Positions 36,706-48,490 of a stretch of DNA of 64,000 nt are shown in pieces; the stretch's first letter is position 1; every line of letters begins with the position of its first letter. Both the position numbers and the translations under genes were made by a program. Under the pieces are notes generated by a model. That model was given only the letters and a program-made list of their open reading frames with translations. It was not told the origin of the DNA and ran no database searches. The stretch is from Melanocharis versteri (taxonomy: Eukaryota > Chordata > Aves > Passeriformes > Melanocharitidae), in contig VZTG01004172.1 of assembly GCA_013397845.1 (NCBI GenBank), positions 99,742 to 163,741 on the forward strand, given 5' to 3'.

Positions 36706-38833
36706 CCGAGCCCAGGAATGGCAGAGGGGAGCACGGAGGAGCGGGGCTGCATCCACCTCCCCCTTCTGGGGCAAGCCCTCCTGCACCTCATCAGGAAACG
36801 GCTTCTCAAGAATTGGCTCAGAAATGAAGAATTAATGTCTCAGAAATGGGAAATGTCTGCGGCCCTGGCAGCTCCTGTTTGGAACGAGGCCATTCCTTGA
36901 GGGTTTGGAGAAGGGGTCTTGCCTTTCCTCTCCAATGTTCCTTTCTCTGCTGAGGAGAAGGTGATGGATCTCAGCTGCTCAGAGCCCTGACCTGAGTGGG
37001 AAGGTTTAGCACAAGGCCCGTCAAAGAGATTCTGCATTCACACCCCCTTGCATTTGAAGAGCTTTTTAAGGTTCTGTCCAAAATGTCAGAAACATTTCCA
37101 AGAACTGCTAACCTGAAGGCGTTTTTTAACCTTGGATGGCACAAATCATAGCAGAAACTTCCTAGGAGTTTTAGCAACAGCTGAAGGAGCCTGAGGGCAG
37201 TGCTGCTTACAGCCTTTGGCTACATCTAGATTAGACTTGGAAAATAAATTTCCTTTCGCTTTAATCCCTTTATGCTTCATGGATGCAAATCCTTTTTAGG
37301 TCTTTCTAAGGTCCTTCCTCTCAGGAGGAATTGCACTTTAACCCGGTGTAAAGCTTGTCCTTTGCCCAGCTGGTCGCTGTCACCCTGAGGGTCACCCAGG
37401 GATCCCGTTCTCCTGGCCCTGCCTCCCCTGGCTCCGTGGGACTGGGAGCAGCCAGCAGAGAGCTGGGATGCCATGGGGATCACGGGCAGTTTGCTGCCTC
37501 TGGGACCTCTTTGCTGTCTTTGCCCGTGAGATGTTAAAAGGGGCCCAGGAAGGAATTTTCAGAGGGTGATTTTGCTCAGCTCCTCTCTCAGTATTTTTGT
37601 GCACCTCCCATTATAGTCATTAGGCTTGTGTGGCTGTTCAACCCCTACATGCTCCACATTTGTGTTTTCCTCCTACCTTTTCAAAAATAGATATTTCAGC
37701 GATCTGCAGCATCACATTTGTTGCTGTGGAGACGATTGTGATGTTGCCAATGGAGATGTGACTTCAGTGACAACCTCCAAAGAAGGACAGGAACATCAAG
37801 TGGGGCTCTGCTTCTCTCCTGCCCCTTCCCTGCTCACCCCCTTCTGCTCTTCCCTCTTCCCCCTGCTGCACCCTGAGATTGAACTGATGCTCAGATCTGT
37901 CTTCTTTCTCAACCTGAGCTGCATTTTGGCATCAATATGTGCATGTGAGAGATGCAAATTGCCTCTAATTAGAGGTAGAACACAGGACTGGTGTAATGGT
38001 TTGTGGATTCTTGCCACACTCTTTTTACAGCTTTACCAACACCCTTTGGGCTGTAATTCTGTAGGAAGAATCCACCAAAGGTACAAGCACGGATAAATTG
38101 TCTAATATTCAGGGAAAATGGAAGTAATTTCCTGGTTCTTTGCGTGGGCAGTCCCAAAGCAAAGTGGCAGGTTGGAGGGAGGGAAGGGAAGAGGGATGGG
38201 CAGAGTGACAAGCCATGATTGCTCCTGCCGAACGTCTGGCAAAAACACAAACGTTGTTCCCCACCCTGCTGCTACCCCACGGCGCTTCTAATGAACCTCG
38301 GTGGGCTTGTGAGAGCGGGTTTGGCTGGAGAGAGGAGAGGAGAGCAGGAGAGAGGAGGATTTGGCTCGGCGGGGCGCGGGCAGGGCCGGGGGTGGTTCTG
38401 CAGGAGAAGCTGCTCCCGCCGGGGAAGCAGCAGTGCTCTGGTGATGCTGGGATGCAGGGCCGTGCTCAGGGGCCTGGGATGGAGAAATCCAGCTCCACGG
38501 AGCAGCCCAGGCGATGCAGATTTCCCTCTGCACGGGGCTTTGTAGAAAATGCCCAAACAAATGAGCTGTTTGTCCCTGGGGGGAAGGAGAGCTCTGGGAA
38601 TTCAGGGGTGTTTCTCCCTGGCAGCCCGAGAGGCTGCCTCAGAGTGGTTTGTGCTGTGATGGTAATTGGGTTTCAGCTGATTGCAGCAAAACTATGAATC
38701 AACTGCAGCCCATTTTTAATAATGAAAAACTGAAACATAATCAGAAATGTATTCACAGCGCTACAGCTTTCTGTGATTATATGCAGCAACTGGTGCCTGC
38801 AGCCTCTTTTTGGACTCATATTCTCTATCTTGA
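36706..38833. other. non-coding DNA, one G-rich patch
   Basis: No gene was recognised. A CpG-containing G-rich patch at 38370-38394 has four G-runs and could form a G-quadruplex. It is preceded by a purine tract at 38325-38363. Confidence 0.5.
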
Positions 38834-38852
38834 TTTTTTTTTTTTTTTTTTT
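38834..38852 (+). repeat. poly(T) tract, 19 bp
   Basis: This is an uninterrupted run of T. It could be a poly(A) tail of a minus-strand retrocopy, but I recognise no source gene next to it. Confidence 0.9.
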
Positions 38853-40630
38853 GTTTAAGCATCAGAAAAGAATCCAATATTCAGAGCAGTTGATTTGGTA
38901 TGAGAGGGAACCAAATGCGAGGATTAATAGTGCTCTTTTCCGAGCTCCAGTGCAGCTCATTTCTGATGCCTCCTGCCCCTGCCCCAGGCCCAGGCAAGCA
39001 GCAGGCACCACCAGCAGCACAGGATTTGGCAAGGCAGGATGTGCTCTTGAAACCACTTGTGAAAATGGTGCAGTAACCTTGAGTGCTGATAAGGGAAAGT
39101 GGATTTTACCTCTCCCGAGTGCAGGAAGATACCGAGCAGCACTGACAGGAGGATAAGTTACTATGGTGATGAAGGCTATAAAACAGATGGAAATAAATAT
39201 ATGTATAATGCCTTTTAGGTATGATCTGACAGGAAAGTGGTGACCTGTTTCCATGGGACTTCGTGGCGATTGGGGTGTGCTCACACTGATACTTTCTGGC
39301 AGCCAGGAGTGATGGATGAGGGACCTTGTTTGCTGTCAGAGCAGCACTGCACGGTGTCTGTGCTGCAGCAGCAGCTCCTGGATCTCAGATTTCTGCCCTG
39401 TTCACTGCAGGCCTTGCACCCCCCTCACCTCCAGCTCTGGGGCCGTGGTTCCAGCATTAACAATTCCCCATCCTTTCCTTGTCTCCTGCCTGCAGATCCT
39501 GGGCTTTGCTTAGACAAACGACAGGAAAATGGCAGGGGCAGAATTTTGGGTTCCTCACAGCCCCACTTCCCACAGCCCCCAGGTCTGGATGCTTCAGGTT
39601 CAAACATTTTCTGGGGGAAAAAAAGGGATTCAGCTTCCCTTGCTTTCCCTGCATTCTCCGCCTCTCCCCGGCGGGTCACTGGATCATTTCCAGCTGACCC
39701 TCAGTAATGGTTTGTTTTTCTCCTGCCATAATCTCCCCGTAGCCTAAGGCAGCTTGGCCACTTGGACTCTTTGTGCCCCTTATCTTCATCAGTAAAATGC
39801 CAAAGTGAGTTATAGGAGGAATTTAGACAGCACCGAGGGTAATGTGATGATTACGTAGATTAATTTTGAAGCCTTTTTTGCTTGCAGAATTTTGTTCATG
39901 ACTCATGTTTGTTCACAAGATGTGATTATAGAAGTTTTTAGAGCAATGGCATGTATGCATTTGGGAAGGGCTCAGGCTGATTTAAAGGAGACCTCTCAAA
40001 TGAGAAGGTAAAGGTTGAGTCTCAGATGAGACATCAGGACTTTATTTTTCTCCCAGCTGGTTCTTATTTGCCTGCCTCTGCCATTCTTCAGAAGGAGCTG
40101 CAGGCAGCGATGCTGTGCTGCATCTCGGTGCTGCGTGCAGGGGGATCTGCTCCCCGGGCTGCTCCTGCAGGGCTGACAGGGTGGAAAAGCTGCTTTTGTC
40201 AGGAAAATAGAGAGAGATGACTCAAGGTGCAAAACAGGAGCTGAGTAAGGCTGTTGTGCTGCACCTGTCAGAGCAGCATTTCCAGTGGGCTGGGAGGGAG
40301 CAGTGAGTGGCTGCTGTGCCTTCACAGCGCCCTCACACCCGGCCTCTGCTGCTCATCCCCCCACAGCCTGCTTGGCTTTTCAGTTTTCTCCATGAGAAAA
40401 CAACCACGGGTCACTTGTTGGAAAGGAGGATGGTTTAAGGGGACACATCAGCTCCCAAAGAGGCTGAACTCCAGCCCTGCTGCTCCACGTCCAACACAGG
40501 CAAAGGCAAACGTTTCTCTGTGCATATAATCCGGGGTTTATTTCCCCAGTCAGAGCTTTTGTTTTCCCAGAAGTGCTCCTGGTGGGCTGTGCAACCAACG
40601 TTTTATGGGAGTGCTTCAGCCTCGCTGCAG
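38853..40630. other. non-coding DNA, nothing recognised
   Basis: No gene or repeat family was found. Open frames at 39237-39747 overlap on both strands and have no domain. Confidence 0.55.
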
Positions 40631-41010
40631 TGCCTCCAGTGCAGGTGCCTCCAGTGCAGTGCCTCCAGCGCAGTGCCTCCAGCGCAGAGGCCTCCAGTGC
40701 AGTGCCTCCAGTGCAGTGCCTCCAGTGCAGGGGCCTCCAGCGCAGTGCCTCCAGCGCAGAGGCCTCCAGTGCAGTGCCTCCAGTGCAGTGCCTCCAGTGC
40801 AGGGGCCTCCAGTGCAGGGGCCTCCAGTGCAGGGGCCTCCAGCGCAGGAACCTCCAGTGCAGTGGCCTCCAGTGCAGTGCCTCCAGCACAGGAACCTCCA
40901 GTGCAGTGCCTCCAGTGCAGTGTGTCCAGTGCAGGGGCCTCCAGTGCAGGGGCCTCCAGTGCAGTGCCTCCAGTGCAGATGCCTCCAGTGCAGTGCCTCC
41001 AGTGCAGTGC
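40631..41010. repeat. 14/15-bp minisatellite, about 26 units
   Basis: The core CCTCCAGTGCAG or CCTCCAGCGCAG recurs about 26 times. Linkers make units 14 bp (TG linker) or 15 bp (GGGG, AGGG or GAA linkers). Mixed unit lengths and the lack of stop codons open long frames on both strands (248 codons minus, 261 plus), which read as Ser/Ala/Gln- or His/Trp/Arg-rich repeats. They are array by-products. Confidence 0.98.
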
Positions 41011-43358
41011 TTTCTGCCCTGGCCGTGGGCTGCTGGCACCGCCGTGCTGCCCCCGGTGCCCTGGCAGTGCCAGCAGGGCTGGCTCTGTGCCCCTCTGTGC
41101 TGGCAGAGCCTGGCTGCCACTGACACTCAGAGCTCTGATGCCAGAGGGGCTCTCACAGCCCTGGGGGCACCTTCAGAGCCTGGCTGAACACAGAACACAG
41201 CAGGAATTCAGCTCTGTCCCAGCAGTGCAGGGCCTGGCTGGATCCAGGTGTTCATCCAGCTGTGCCCCAGCTGCTGGGGCTGGGCACGGCCGATGTCTGG
41301 GCTGACCCAGAGCTGCTGTGGCCTGAGCCAATTCACTCATTTATCCCTGCACTGGCACTCACTGGGCAGATGAATCAGAGGAATATTTGCATTCCCTAAA
41401 TTTAGCGTGTGCATCTCTGGATCCAGCCTGTGTGCATGTTTGCATTTGCATTTTGTCACATTTAGCTGAGGGAGGTGCAGAGCGTTTTGGGTTGAGCAGG
41501 ACCCCTCGTGGCCACTCCATCAAAATCTGGCATTCCCAGACCCCACTCAGCCTCCCTTGTGGTTTTCTTGCAAGGGAAGGCTTCTTTAGTTATGCCAATA
41601 AAGTTTAAAAAGTGCACGAAAATATCCCTTTTACACAGAGTTTATCCATCAGTTACCCTCATGAAAAGCTGCTCTGGTGTAATTGCATCAGCCTGAATCC
41701 ACAAACCAACTCAACCAGCAGAGTTTCCTCTGCAAGCAGCCTTTAAATCTCTCTAACGCTGTGTTTCAAACTGCCCATTAGTGTCTGTTCCCATATCTTC
41801 CATTAAATGTAATTACTCAATATTAAATGTAATTAATATTAAGCATTACCCAGCCAGCAGGGTCCTCCCGTGGAGTCACCCGCGTGCTCCGAGAGGGCTG
41901 GAGCTGTCCTGGTGCCCCTGCCAAGGGCACAGCGTGTTCCTGCCATAAAACTGGGTGTTCCCCAACCCCCTGTTCACTGCTGCTCTCCCACAGCACGGAG
42001 CAGGAGCTGGATTCTGCTGGAAGCACCAGGGATACACAGGAGGAGCCAGAACAGCCAAATCCTGGAGCTCTTATCTCCCATCTCCATTCGTACAAAGGTT
42101 TTATCTCGCAATCTGATTTCATTTTCAGTCCTGAGAGTAAAAGATCACAGGGGTCTGGGTTGTTTTTGAGGAAATTAATTCCCATTTTCATTCCTGTTCA
42201 CTGCTGCCATCTGAAGTTATTTAAGAAATGCAGAAGAAATGGAAATGTTTGGGTGCATCGGGAATTTCCTCCACTGAAATGGAAGGTAACCTTTCAAACT
42301 GGAGCAGAGCAAGTTCTGCTACCACTGGTGGCTTTTGTTGCTCGTTGTGTTCCTGTTTCCTTCCCTGGCAGAAGGAGCTCAGGGGTGCCAGGGTGCTTGG
42401 CACACGTCTGGGAGCTGGGGAAGCATCACTCTGTCCTATTCCAGAGGCACCAGGCCCTAAAGAAGATGTTAATGAAGCTTGAAATCACATTTGCATTGCA
42501 AATGATACAATTTGTTCTGGCTTTATACGGAATTAATTTGAACTGTTTGCTGCTTTGTTCCAATTGTGCACGTGAATAATGCTGCAGCTTAGGTGGCTCA
42601 GCACTGTAAGGATCTTAGTCACAAACAAGACAGGGAAATTAAAAATATGCTATGTTGAACAGATCAGCTATTCAACTTCCTGACTTTTCTTTATCAGCCA
42701 TCTTCAAATAATCAGGCCGTAGAGGAGTCCTGTTCTCCCTCTGAGTCTTGGGGATTGATGCTGATTTGCTCAGTTCCAGGCAGATTTTTAATTACAACTA
42801 CTTTAGAGATTACCTGAGGGTTAAACCAACCTCCTAAAGAGGTTCATGAGCAGTCTTGAGTAGACAGAGCACAAAAAAGGGTGAGTTTTTGCCAGGCTGA
42901 GGCTCCGAGCAGGTTCACCCTCATGCAGTGCATGGACAAAGCAGCTCCTTCTCAGAAACTGTAATTTCATGATGCGTTTCTTTCTGGGCATGTAGAAAAG
43001 TTAAGGGTAATTACTGGATCATTTCACCTGCTGAGAAGGCAGCGAGCCTTGGAAACAGAAATGATCCGTGCAACAAAATCCCAGGTGAGCTGGGAGAAAA
43101 GCCAGGATGGACACCCAGGATCAAACCCTGATCCTGTTGTTTTATTTCAAACACGTTGGAAATCCGAAGGTGGCGTTTTCTGGGCGTTGATGGATCTGCC
43201 TGCTCTCAGCGTTGGTGTGGCAGTGGTGAATCCTGGAGCAGGAGCCCTGTGTGGGAGGTTTCTTGCCCGAACAGCAGTGGTGGCTGTGAGCGGGTCAGAG
43301 CACCTGCCCAGCCCCCTGTGGCACTGCCAGGTGTCCCTGGCACGGCTGGGGAGGTGCC
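41011..43358. other. non-coding DNA, nothing firm
   Basis: No gene is supportable. A direct duplication of ATTAAATGTAATTA occurs at 41802-41815 and 41822-41835. The 231-codon frame at 41884-42579 shows no domain. Confidence 0.5.
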
Positions 43359-43731
43359 CATACCTGTCATAATAATGGGCACGGCCCAGGGAGGAAGGAG
43401 AGAACCGAACTCAGGAGGGACTCGATAGAAAAGCCCATCTTTATTTATACAGAAGAGTTTTATACTCTGAGTTATAGAAAAGCCATTGGATCTTAGCTGC
43501 CCACCCACCAGAGCTATTGGCTAGATCCTGAAAACACACATTTCCTAAACAGACCTTGGTCCTGCAATAACAGCGTCCAAAAACATCTCACAGGTGCAAG
43601 ATTGGCAAGTTATTTACAAAAGCTCTCTGGCTGTTTTGCAGCTAGCTCCGTGAGAAAGTGAGAATGCTCACGGACACAGGCAGACACTGAAAAATCTCTC
43701 TGCCACCAAGCTCTCAGCATCCACACATACC
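43359..43731 (-). mobile_element. solo LTR with perfect 6-bp target duplication
   Basis: The LTR body is 43365-43725 (361 bp). The terminal dinucleotides are TG and CA, and it is flanked by CATACC at 43359-43364 and again at 43726-43731. Read on the minus strand it starts TGTGGATGCTG, has TATAAA boxes (GTATAAAACTC, then TGTATAAATAAAG), an AATAAA signal overlapping the second, and ends ATTATTATGACA. A 6-bp duplication is the mark of class II (ERVK-like) integrases. There is no internal viral sequence, so this is a solo LTR left by LTR-LTR recombination. Confidence 0.9.
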
Positions 43732-45480
43732 CAGTGGCAGGTTTGGGACACACACTCCGGTCAGAAAGAGCTGCCCCTGTGTTCCTCAGGCCAGACACCT
43801 CCTGCCCTGGATCCTGTGGCCAGAGCCAGGTGAGCTGCAGAAGGACAATGCCTGGATGCCCGCTGCCAGCTCGGCTCTGGTTCTAGCAGATGTTTGACCT
43901 CCCCCGGTTCAGATCCAGCCCGAGGCCGTGGTCCTCGGCCAGAGCAGCCTCTGGAGCAGGCAGAGCCCTGAGCTGTGCTCAGCAGCTGGGGAGCCACGGA
44001 GGCCCAGCAGGGCAGGGCCCTGGGGCAGCTTTGGGCTCAGTCTGAGAGCTGCGTTTGGAAAGGTTCCTGAGGACTCAGGAGCCAGCTCCCACTGCTCCTG
44101 ACAAGGAATGCTGCTGTTCAGGGTGTATTTCACGAACTTTTGCAAGAGGGATGTGAGTTTAGATGCTGGAATGGTGACACCTCTACCTTCACCTGCTGGG
44201 ATGGGCAGGAAGGTCTTCAGAGGGGAGAAGGGCACAGCTGGAACTCTCCTCAGTGGCCCTCAGCACAGGGAGGTGTTCCCCTCCACCAGAGGAGAGGATC
44301 CTTAGTCCTGACAGGAGAAAATGTTCCAGGTGATCCCACAAGTCAGCATCTAACCTGCTGAAATGTTGTTTTTATTTTTTCCCCTACTACTTCTGTGGGC
44401 TTTTTCCTTTTAATGCTATTGCTTATAATTTTGCTTTAAAGTGTGAGCTCTGTGCTGCCTCAGCCTGACAGGAGAAACACCTAAAGGCTTTACTACGATA
44501 CAGCTGAATGACAGTGTGATAAATGTTTGAAAAGTTGTTTCCAGAAGGGTGCAAAGAAAATCTATTCCGTCTACTCATGCAGGAGGGAGTTGGTATCAGT
44601 TGATTTCAGATACCTCCATCCTTTAGCAGCTGTAATAACAGCAACACGTCCTGACTCTGTGGCCTTCCCAGACTGAGGCCTGTCTGGCTCAATTGGCATT
44701 TCCAGGGCTTTCTGGAGAGATTTTTGGGAAGAGTAGAGTGGTTCAACTCCTCTGCACACAGAGACATTGCTTTTTTTGGCTCTCTGCAAACAGAGGCTTC
44801 AGAACAGTCACATCTACAAATTATTTAACTTTCAAATGCTCATTAAATCCCTGGCTCCTTCTGCAGGCTCTGCAAGCGCCACGTACAAAATTCTGGAAGC
44901 GAGGTAGGAGGAGGAACAGGATAAAAATGGCTTTTCCTCCCCACTGCTGCAGCCTGGGCTGTGATGCTGTCTGGGCAGGCACTGTCCCTCGCTCTGGGGT
45001 CCCGTGCAGTGCCCAGCAGAGCTGAGGCAGCTCCAGCAGCTCAAAACTGAGTCCAGAACAAAGCCTGGTTGGCAGAAAGGCTGGCCAACACCAACGAGGA
45101 GTTCTCATTCAGCTCCACGAGTTCAGTTTGCACCAGAGCACTTTGAAAGGAGGCTGGTGCCTTCATGCACCAATGTGCCTCACGTGGCTAAAGGCAGAAT
45201 TATTGTGATGTCTGATCTAAACCACACTTTTCACCATCTAAATCTTTTTTTATTCCCGCTGCATAGTTTTAGCAGGAAAAACGAAAGAAAAATTGCTGTC
45301 ATAAAAGACTCATCTGCTTCCCATTACACTGACATTTAAGGATTGCACACATTAAAATGCTCCTGTGCACTACAGAGAGGAGCAGAGAAACCAGGAGGTA
45401 GAAATTTATAACAAATGGGAAATTTTGCAATTCAGCCGCCCTGGGGTGGGCGTGAGGCAGGCCTGGGAAGGAGAATGATC
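43732..45480. other. non-coding DNA, nothing recognised
   Basis: No gene or repeat family was recognised in this stretch. Confidence 0.55.
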
Positions 45481-45570
45481 TCCCTGCATCCACCCTTCCC
45501 ACCCTTCCCTGCATCCACCCTCCCCACCCTTCCCTATATCCACCCTCCCCACCCTTCCCCGCATCCACCC
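45481..45570. repeat. 25-bp C-rich tandem repeat, G4-prone on minus strand
   Basis: The core GCATC or ATATC recurs at 45486, 45511, 45536 and 45561, a 25-bp period, separated by blocks such as CACCCTCCCCACCCTTCCC. On the minus strand each full unit supplies four closely spaced runs of three or four G, the classical G-quadruplex pattern. Confidence 0.95.
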
Positions 45571-45840
45571 TGTGCCAGGGCACCGAATTGCCAGCGCAGA
45601 GGAGAAGATTTTCTCAGAACACCCTTTACCCTCTGTCTCCTTCAGATAAAAAATGCAGGCGTTTATATTTCCAGCCCTAATTCAGTGCTGTGCTCCCTGC
45701 AGGATTAACTCCAAAGGCAGTGAACTCTCATGGGCCAGGTTAGCAGCGCCTTCTGGTCTGCGCTGGAATGCAAGTGGTGAGAAGCTTTTTCTTTGAATCA
45801 GGAAATCAAATTCCTCCTTTCCTTCTGGGCACCTTCCAGC

Positions 45841-45911
45841 CGCTGGAATCCTTGAGGAGCAGCCGCTGGAATCCTTGAGGAGCAGCTGCTGGAATCCTTG
45901 AGGAGCAGCAC
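45841..45911. repeat. 23-bp tandem repeat, three units
   Basis: The unit CTGGAATCCTTGAGGAGCAG plus three bases starts at 45843, 45866 and 45889, with only one or two differences between copies. It is a small, recent array. Confidence 0.95.
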
Positions 45912-47422
45912 CTGTTGTGAGTGAGATTTGCCCGGATGCTGGCTGTTGGGTGAGCGGGTGGCAGACAGAGCTCTGTGTCCCTGTGCAGGGAATGCTGAGG
46001 GGCTCCCAAGGCTGCAGGAGCATTGGCACAGAGCAAAACGTGTTCCACAGGTCTGACACACCTGCCTTCATCTGACAGCACATCAGGTCCCCAGTTCTGG
46101 AATACTGCACCGAGCTGCTGCAGAGCCAGCCTGGTGTGGGATGAAATGTAAATTATTTTGTGCTTCAAGAGGTATTTACTGAAGGAAGTGCTACTGGAAC
46201 CATTTGGCAGAGGCAGGATTTTGCAAGTTTGGTGACTTTGGCTGACAAGAATGTTCTCCAAACCATTTTTCTGAACCCTGACTTGGCCTGTTTAGAAGCC
46301 TTTCCTCTGGGCACTGTCAGAGGGACAGCGAGGAGCTGTCCTGGCACTCGCTGTTGAAGCACTGCAGCACTTTGTGGGTTTGCAGTGCCCCTGTTTTACA
46401 GGTTGCATTTGTTGCCCAGAACAACATTTCCTGAGCTCTGAACAGGTTTCCAGCTAAGCAGGATGTTTTGGAAAGCGTTTATCTCCCTGGGATTGTTGTT
46501 CCTTTCCCTGCAGCAGTGTTTGCTGCATGGCTGCAGTGGGTGTTGCTTGTATAAATTATTTGGTTGGAAGCAGGACAGGCTCTCCTCTGGCCTTTTTTCT
46601 ATAGCAGGGTCATCCTGTATCCCTGGCATCCCAGCAACCTCATGTAGCCTGTACATAAACTTGAAATATGTATGGAATGGTCTGACTCTGAAGCACATGG
46701 ACATCGTGTGGTTTGGACACAGGATGGCTTGGGATAAATAACATTCATGTTCTCTGTAGGAAGATATTTTTAGTATTTTATTAATATTTTTGTCTATCAA
46801 AGTTTAAAAATTATTTTTATAGGAAAACTATCTTAGGTTGAATGTTTGAAGCTTTCACAGTAAGCAACAGTGTGCATATTGCTACTGCTATTTAAAAACT
46901 AATTGCTGAGATTTATTGGAGAACTGTAAATATTAAAGACCAGATTGTCCTGTCTCATACCATGCAAGTCTTGTTAAATCTGTGATCAGAATCTGGTCTA
47001 AAAAAGAAACTTTTCTCCACTGATCCTAAGCACACTTTTTAAGACAATTAACTTGGCTCAGAGTTCTGATTTGATCTTAAACAGGAACATGTTCCTTTGA
47101 AAACGATTTATTGCTTCCATCTGAATCAATAGTGCTGTTAAAAGAGCACTGGGAAGGAAAAGCGAAAATGTCATATGAGGTAAAGCAGTGAAACAAGGCA
47201 GTAAATTTAACAGAAAAATGTAGGAATGAGAATTGACAGTCCCAGCCTCAGCCAAGGCCTGGGTTCCTGTGCAGACACGGAGAGTTGGAGTATTTAATCA
47301 GGAGAGCTGAGAACCTCCTGCAGGACACAGAGCACAGCGGGGTCTGAGAGGAGGCACTGAGGGCAAGGAAATCTCCTGGCAGCTCCTGAGCCCTTGGAGA
47401 GCTCACAGGCTCAGACATCGCC
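45912..47422. other. non-coding DNA, nothing recognised
   Basis: No gene was recognised. The stretch 46740-47060 is AT-rich and could be conserved, but I cannot test that. Confidence 0.55.
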
Positions 47423-47600
47423 CAGGTGTGGGGCTGAGGTGTGAGAGCAGAGCTCTGGGGCAGCCAGGCACACCTGCCCTGGGCCCTGGGCAAGAGGTGA
47501 CAGCCCTGGCGCCTGTCACTGCCTCTCGCTGCCAGCCCTGTCCCCCCCTCTCCCTCCTGGCAGGTGTGGGCTCACCTGGGCAGGTGTGGGCTCACCTGGC
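47423..47600. promoter_or_regulatory. cluster of CAGGTG/CACCTG E-boxes
   Basis: CAGGTG/CACCTG E2-boxes occur at 47423 and 47471. Four more lie inside a tandem 20-bp duplication at 47561-47600, where each unit holds CAGGTG and then CACCTG six bases later. Such paired sites are the known targets of ZEB, SNAI and E-protein factors. The motif positions are observed; function is inference. Confidence 0.3.
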
Positions 47601-47640
47601 TGCCCCACCCCAAACTCACTGACGGCTTCACACCATCCAC

Positions 47641-47678
47641 TGGAAAAGAGAGATCATTGAGTCCAGCCTGTAACCTGG
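47641..47678 (-). mobile_element. short CR1 3' fragment, minus orientation
   Basis: The plus strand reads TGGAAAAGAG, then AGATCATTGAGTCCAGCC and TGTAACC. This matches the reverse complement of the CR1 3' segment 'ggttggactcaatgatct...cttttcca'. It is a very short relic. Confidence 0.6.
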
Positions 47679-48490
47679 GGAGCAGCAAGAGGAAGGTAAA
47701 AAAGGAGGGAGAGGAGGAAAACCAGCCAGGAGCAGCAGCAGGCAGCCCGGGTGTGTCCCCACAGGGGATGGTGGCTGGGGATCCGACCCAAGAAGGGGGG
47801 CAGTGGTGTGGTAGTGCCAGGCTGGGGCTTTGCCCGTAACTCTGGCAGCCTGGCAGGCAGATCATTCCACGGAGCTGGGAAATTGTCCTGCTCCTTGAAA
47901 ACATCCGTAGTAACTGGGAGCAGTGAGTGGAGCTGTTTGAGCTGCGGATGGAAAGCCTCATCTCTGAGCAGGGAGCTGGTGCTGCTTTTATTGTTATCAG
48001 TTTCCTGCCAGAGCGATCCCTCACTGTCAGTTATCACCAGCAGCCCCGTGCTTTCCTTTTCTTGCTCTTCTCCTTGGAGTCACACACTCCCCTCGGGCAC
48101 CCAGGGCACCCCAGGGTGGGGATTTGGCAGCCCAGGTTTGCTGTGATTTCAGTGCAGCAGCTTCCCTGGCCACGCTCCAGAGCTCGTGGAGCCCTGGCCA
48201 GGCTGAGCGCAGGAGCTCCTCCTCAGCCCTCCCAAATCCAACACCAAAATGAAAGCCCAGACGGTCTCTGCGTTCCAAACAGAGACAGCTGGCAGTCTTT
48301 GACTTCCAGACGTCAAACAGCCTTGTGTTTGCTCGGGTTTTACCTCCAGCTAATCAGTTAATTGGAGTTAAGTACTCTGAGACGTTACACATCCCTCTTC
48401 TCCTAATGAAGAGGCCCCGCTGCCAGCCGGGCTCCAGAGTCCAGCACAGCTCCCTGCCCTCCAACGTGCTCGGAATGCTAACCTAAGGAA
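47679..48490. other. non-coding DNA, nothing recognised
   Basis: No gene is supportable. Open frames on both strands overlap and have no domain. Confidence 0.5.

Noticed and set aside
40380..41305. Open frames of 248 and 261 codons on opposite strands.
   Set aside because: Both are produced by the 14/15-bp minisatellite, and the peptide repeats mirror the DNA repeat.
45744..45760. GCGCCTTCTGGTC, resembling part of a CTCF motif.
   Set aside because: Several core positions differ from the consensus, and a single partial match cannot be supported without a calibrated matrix scan.
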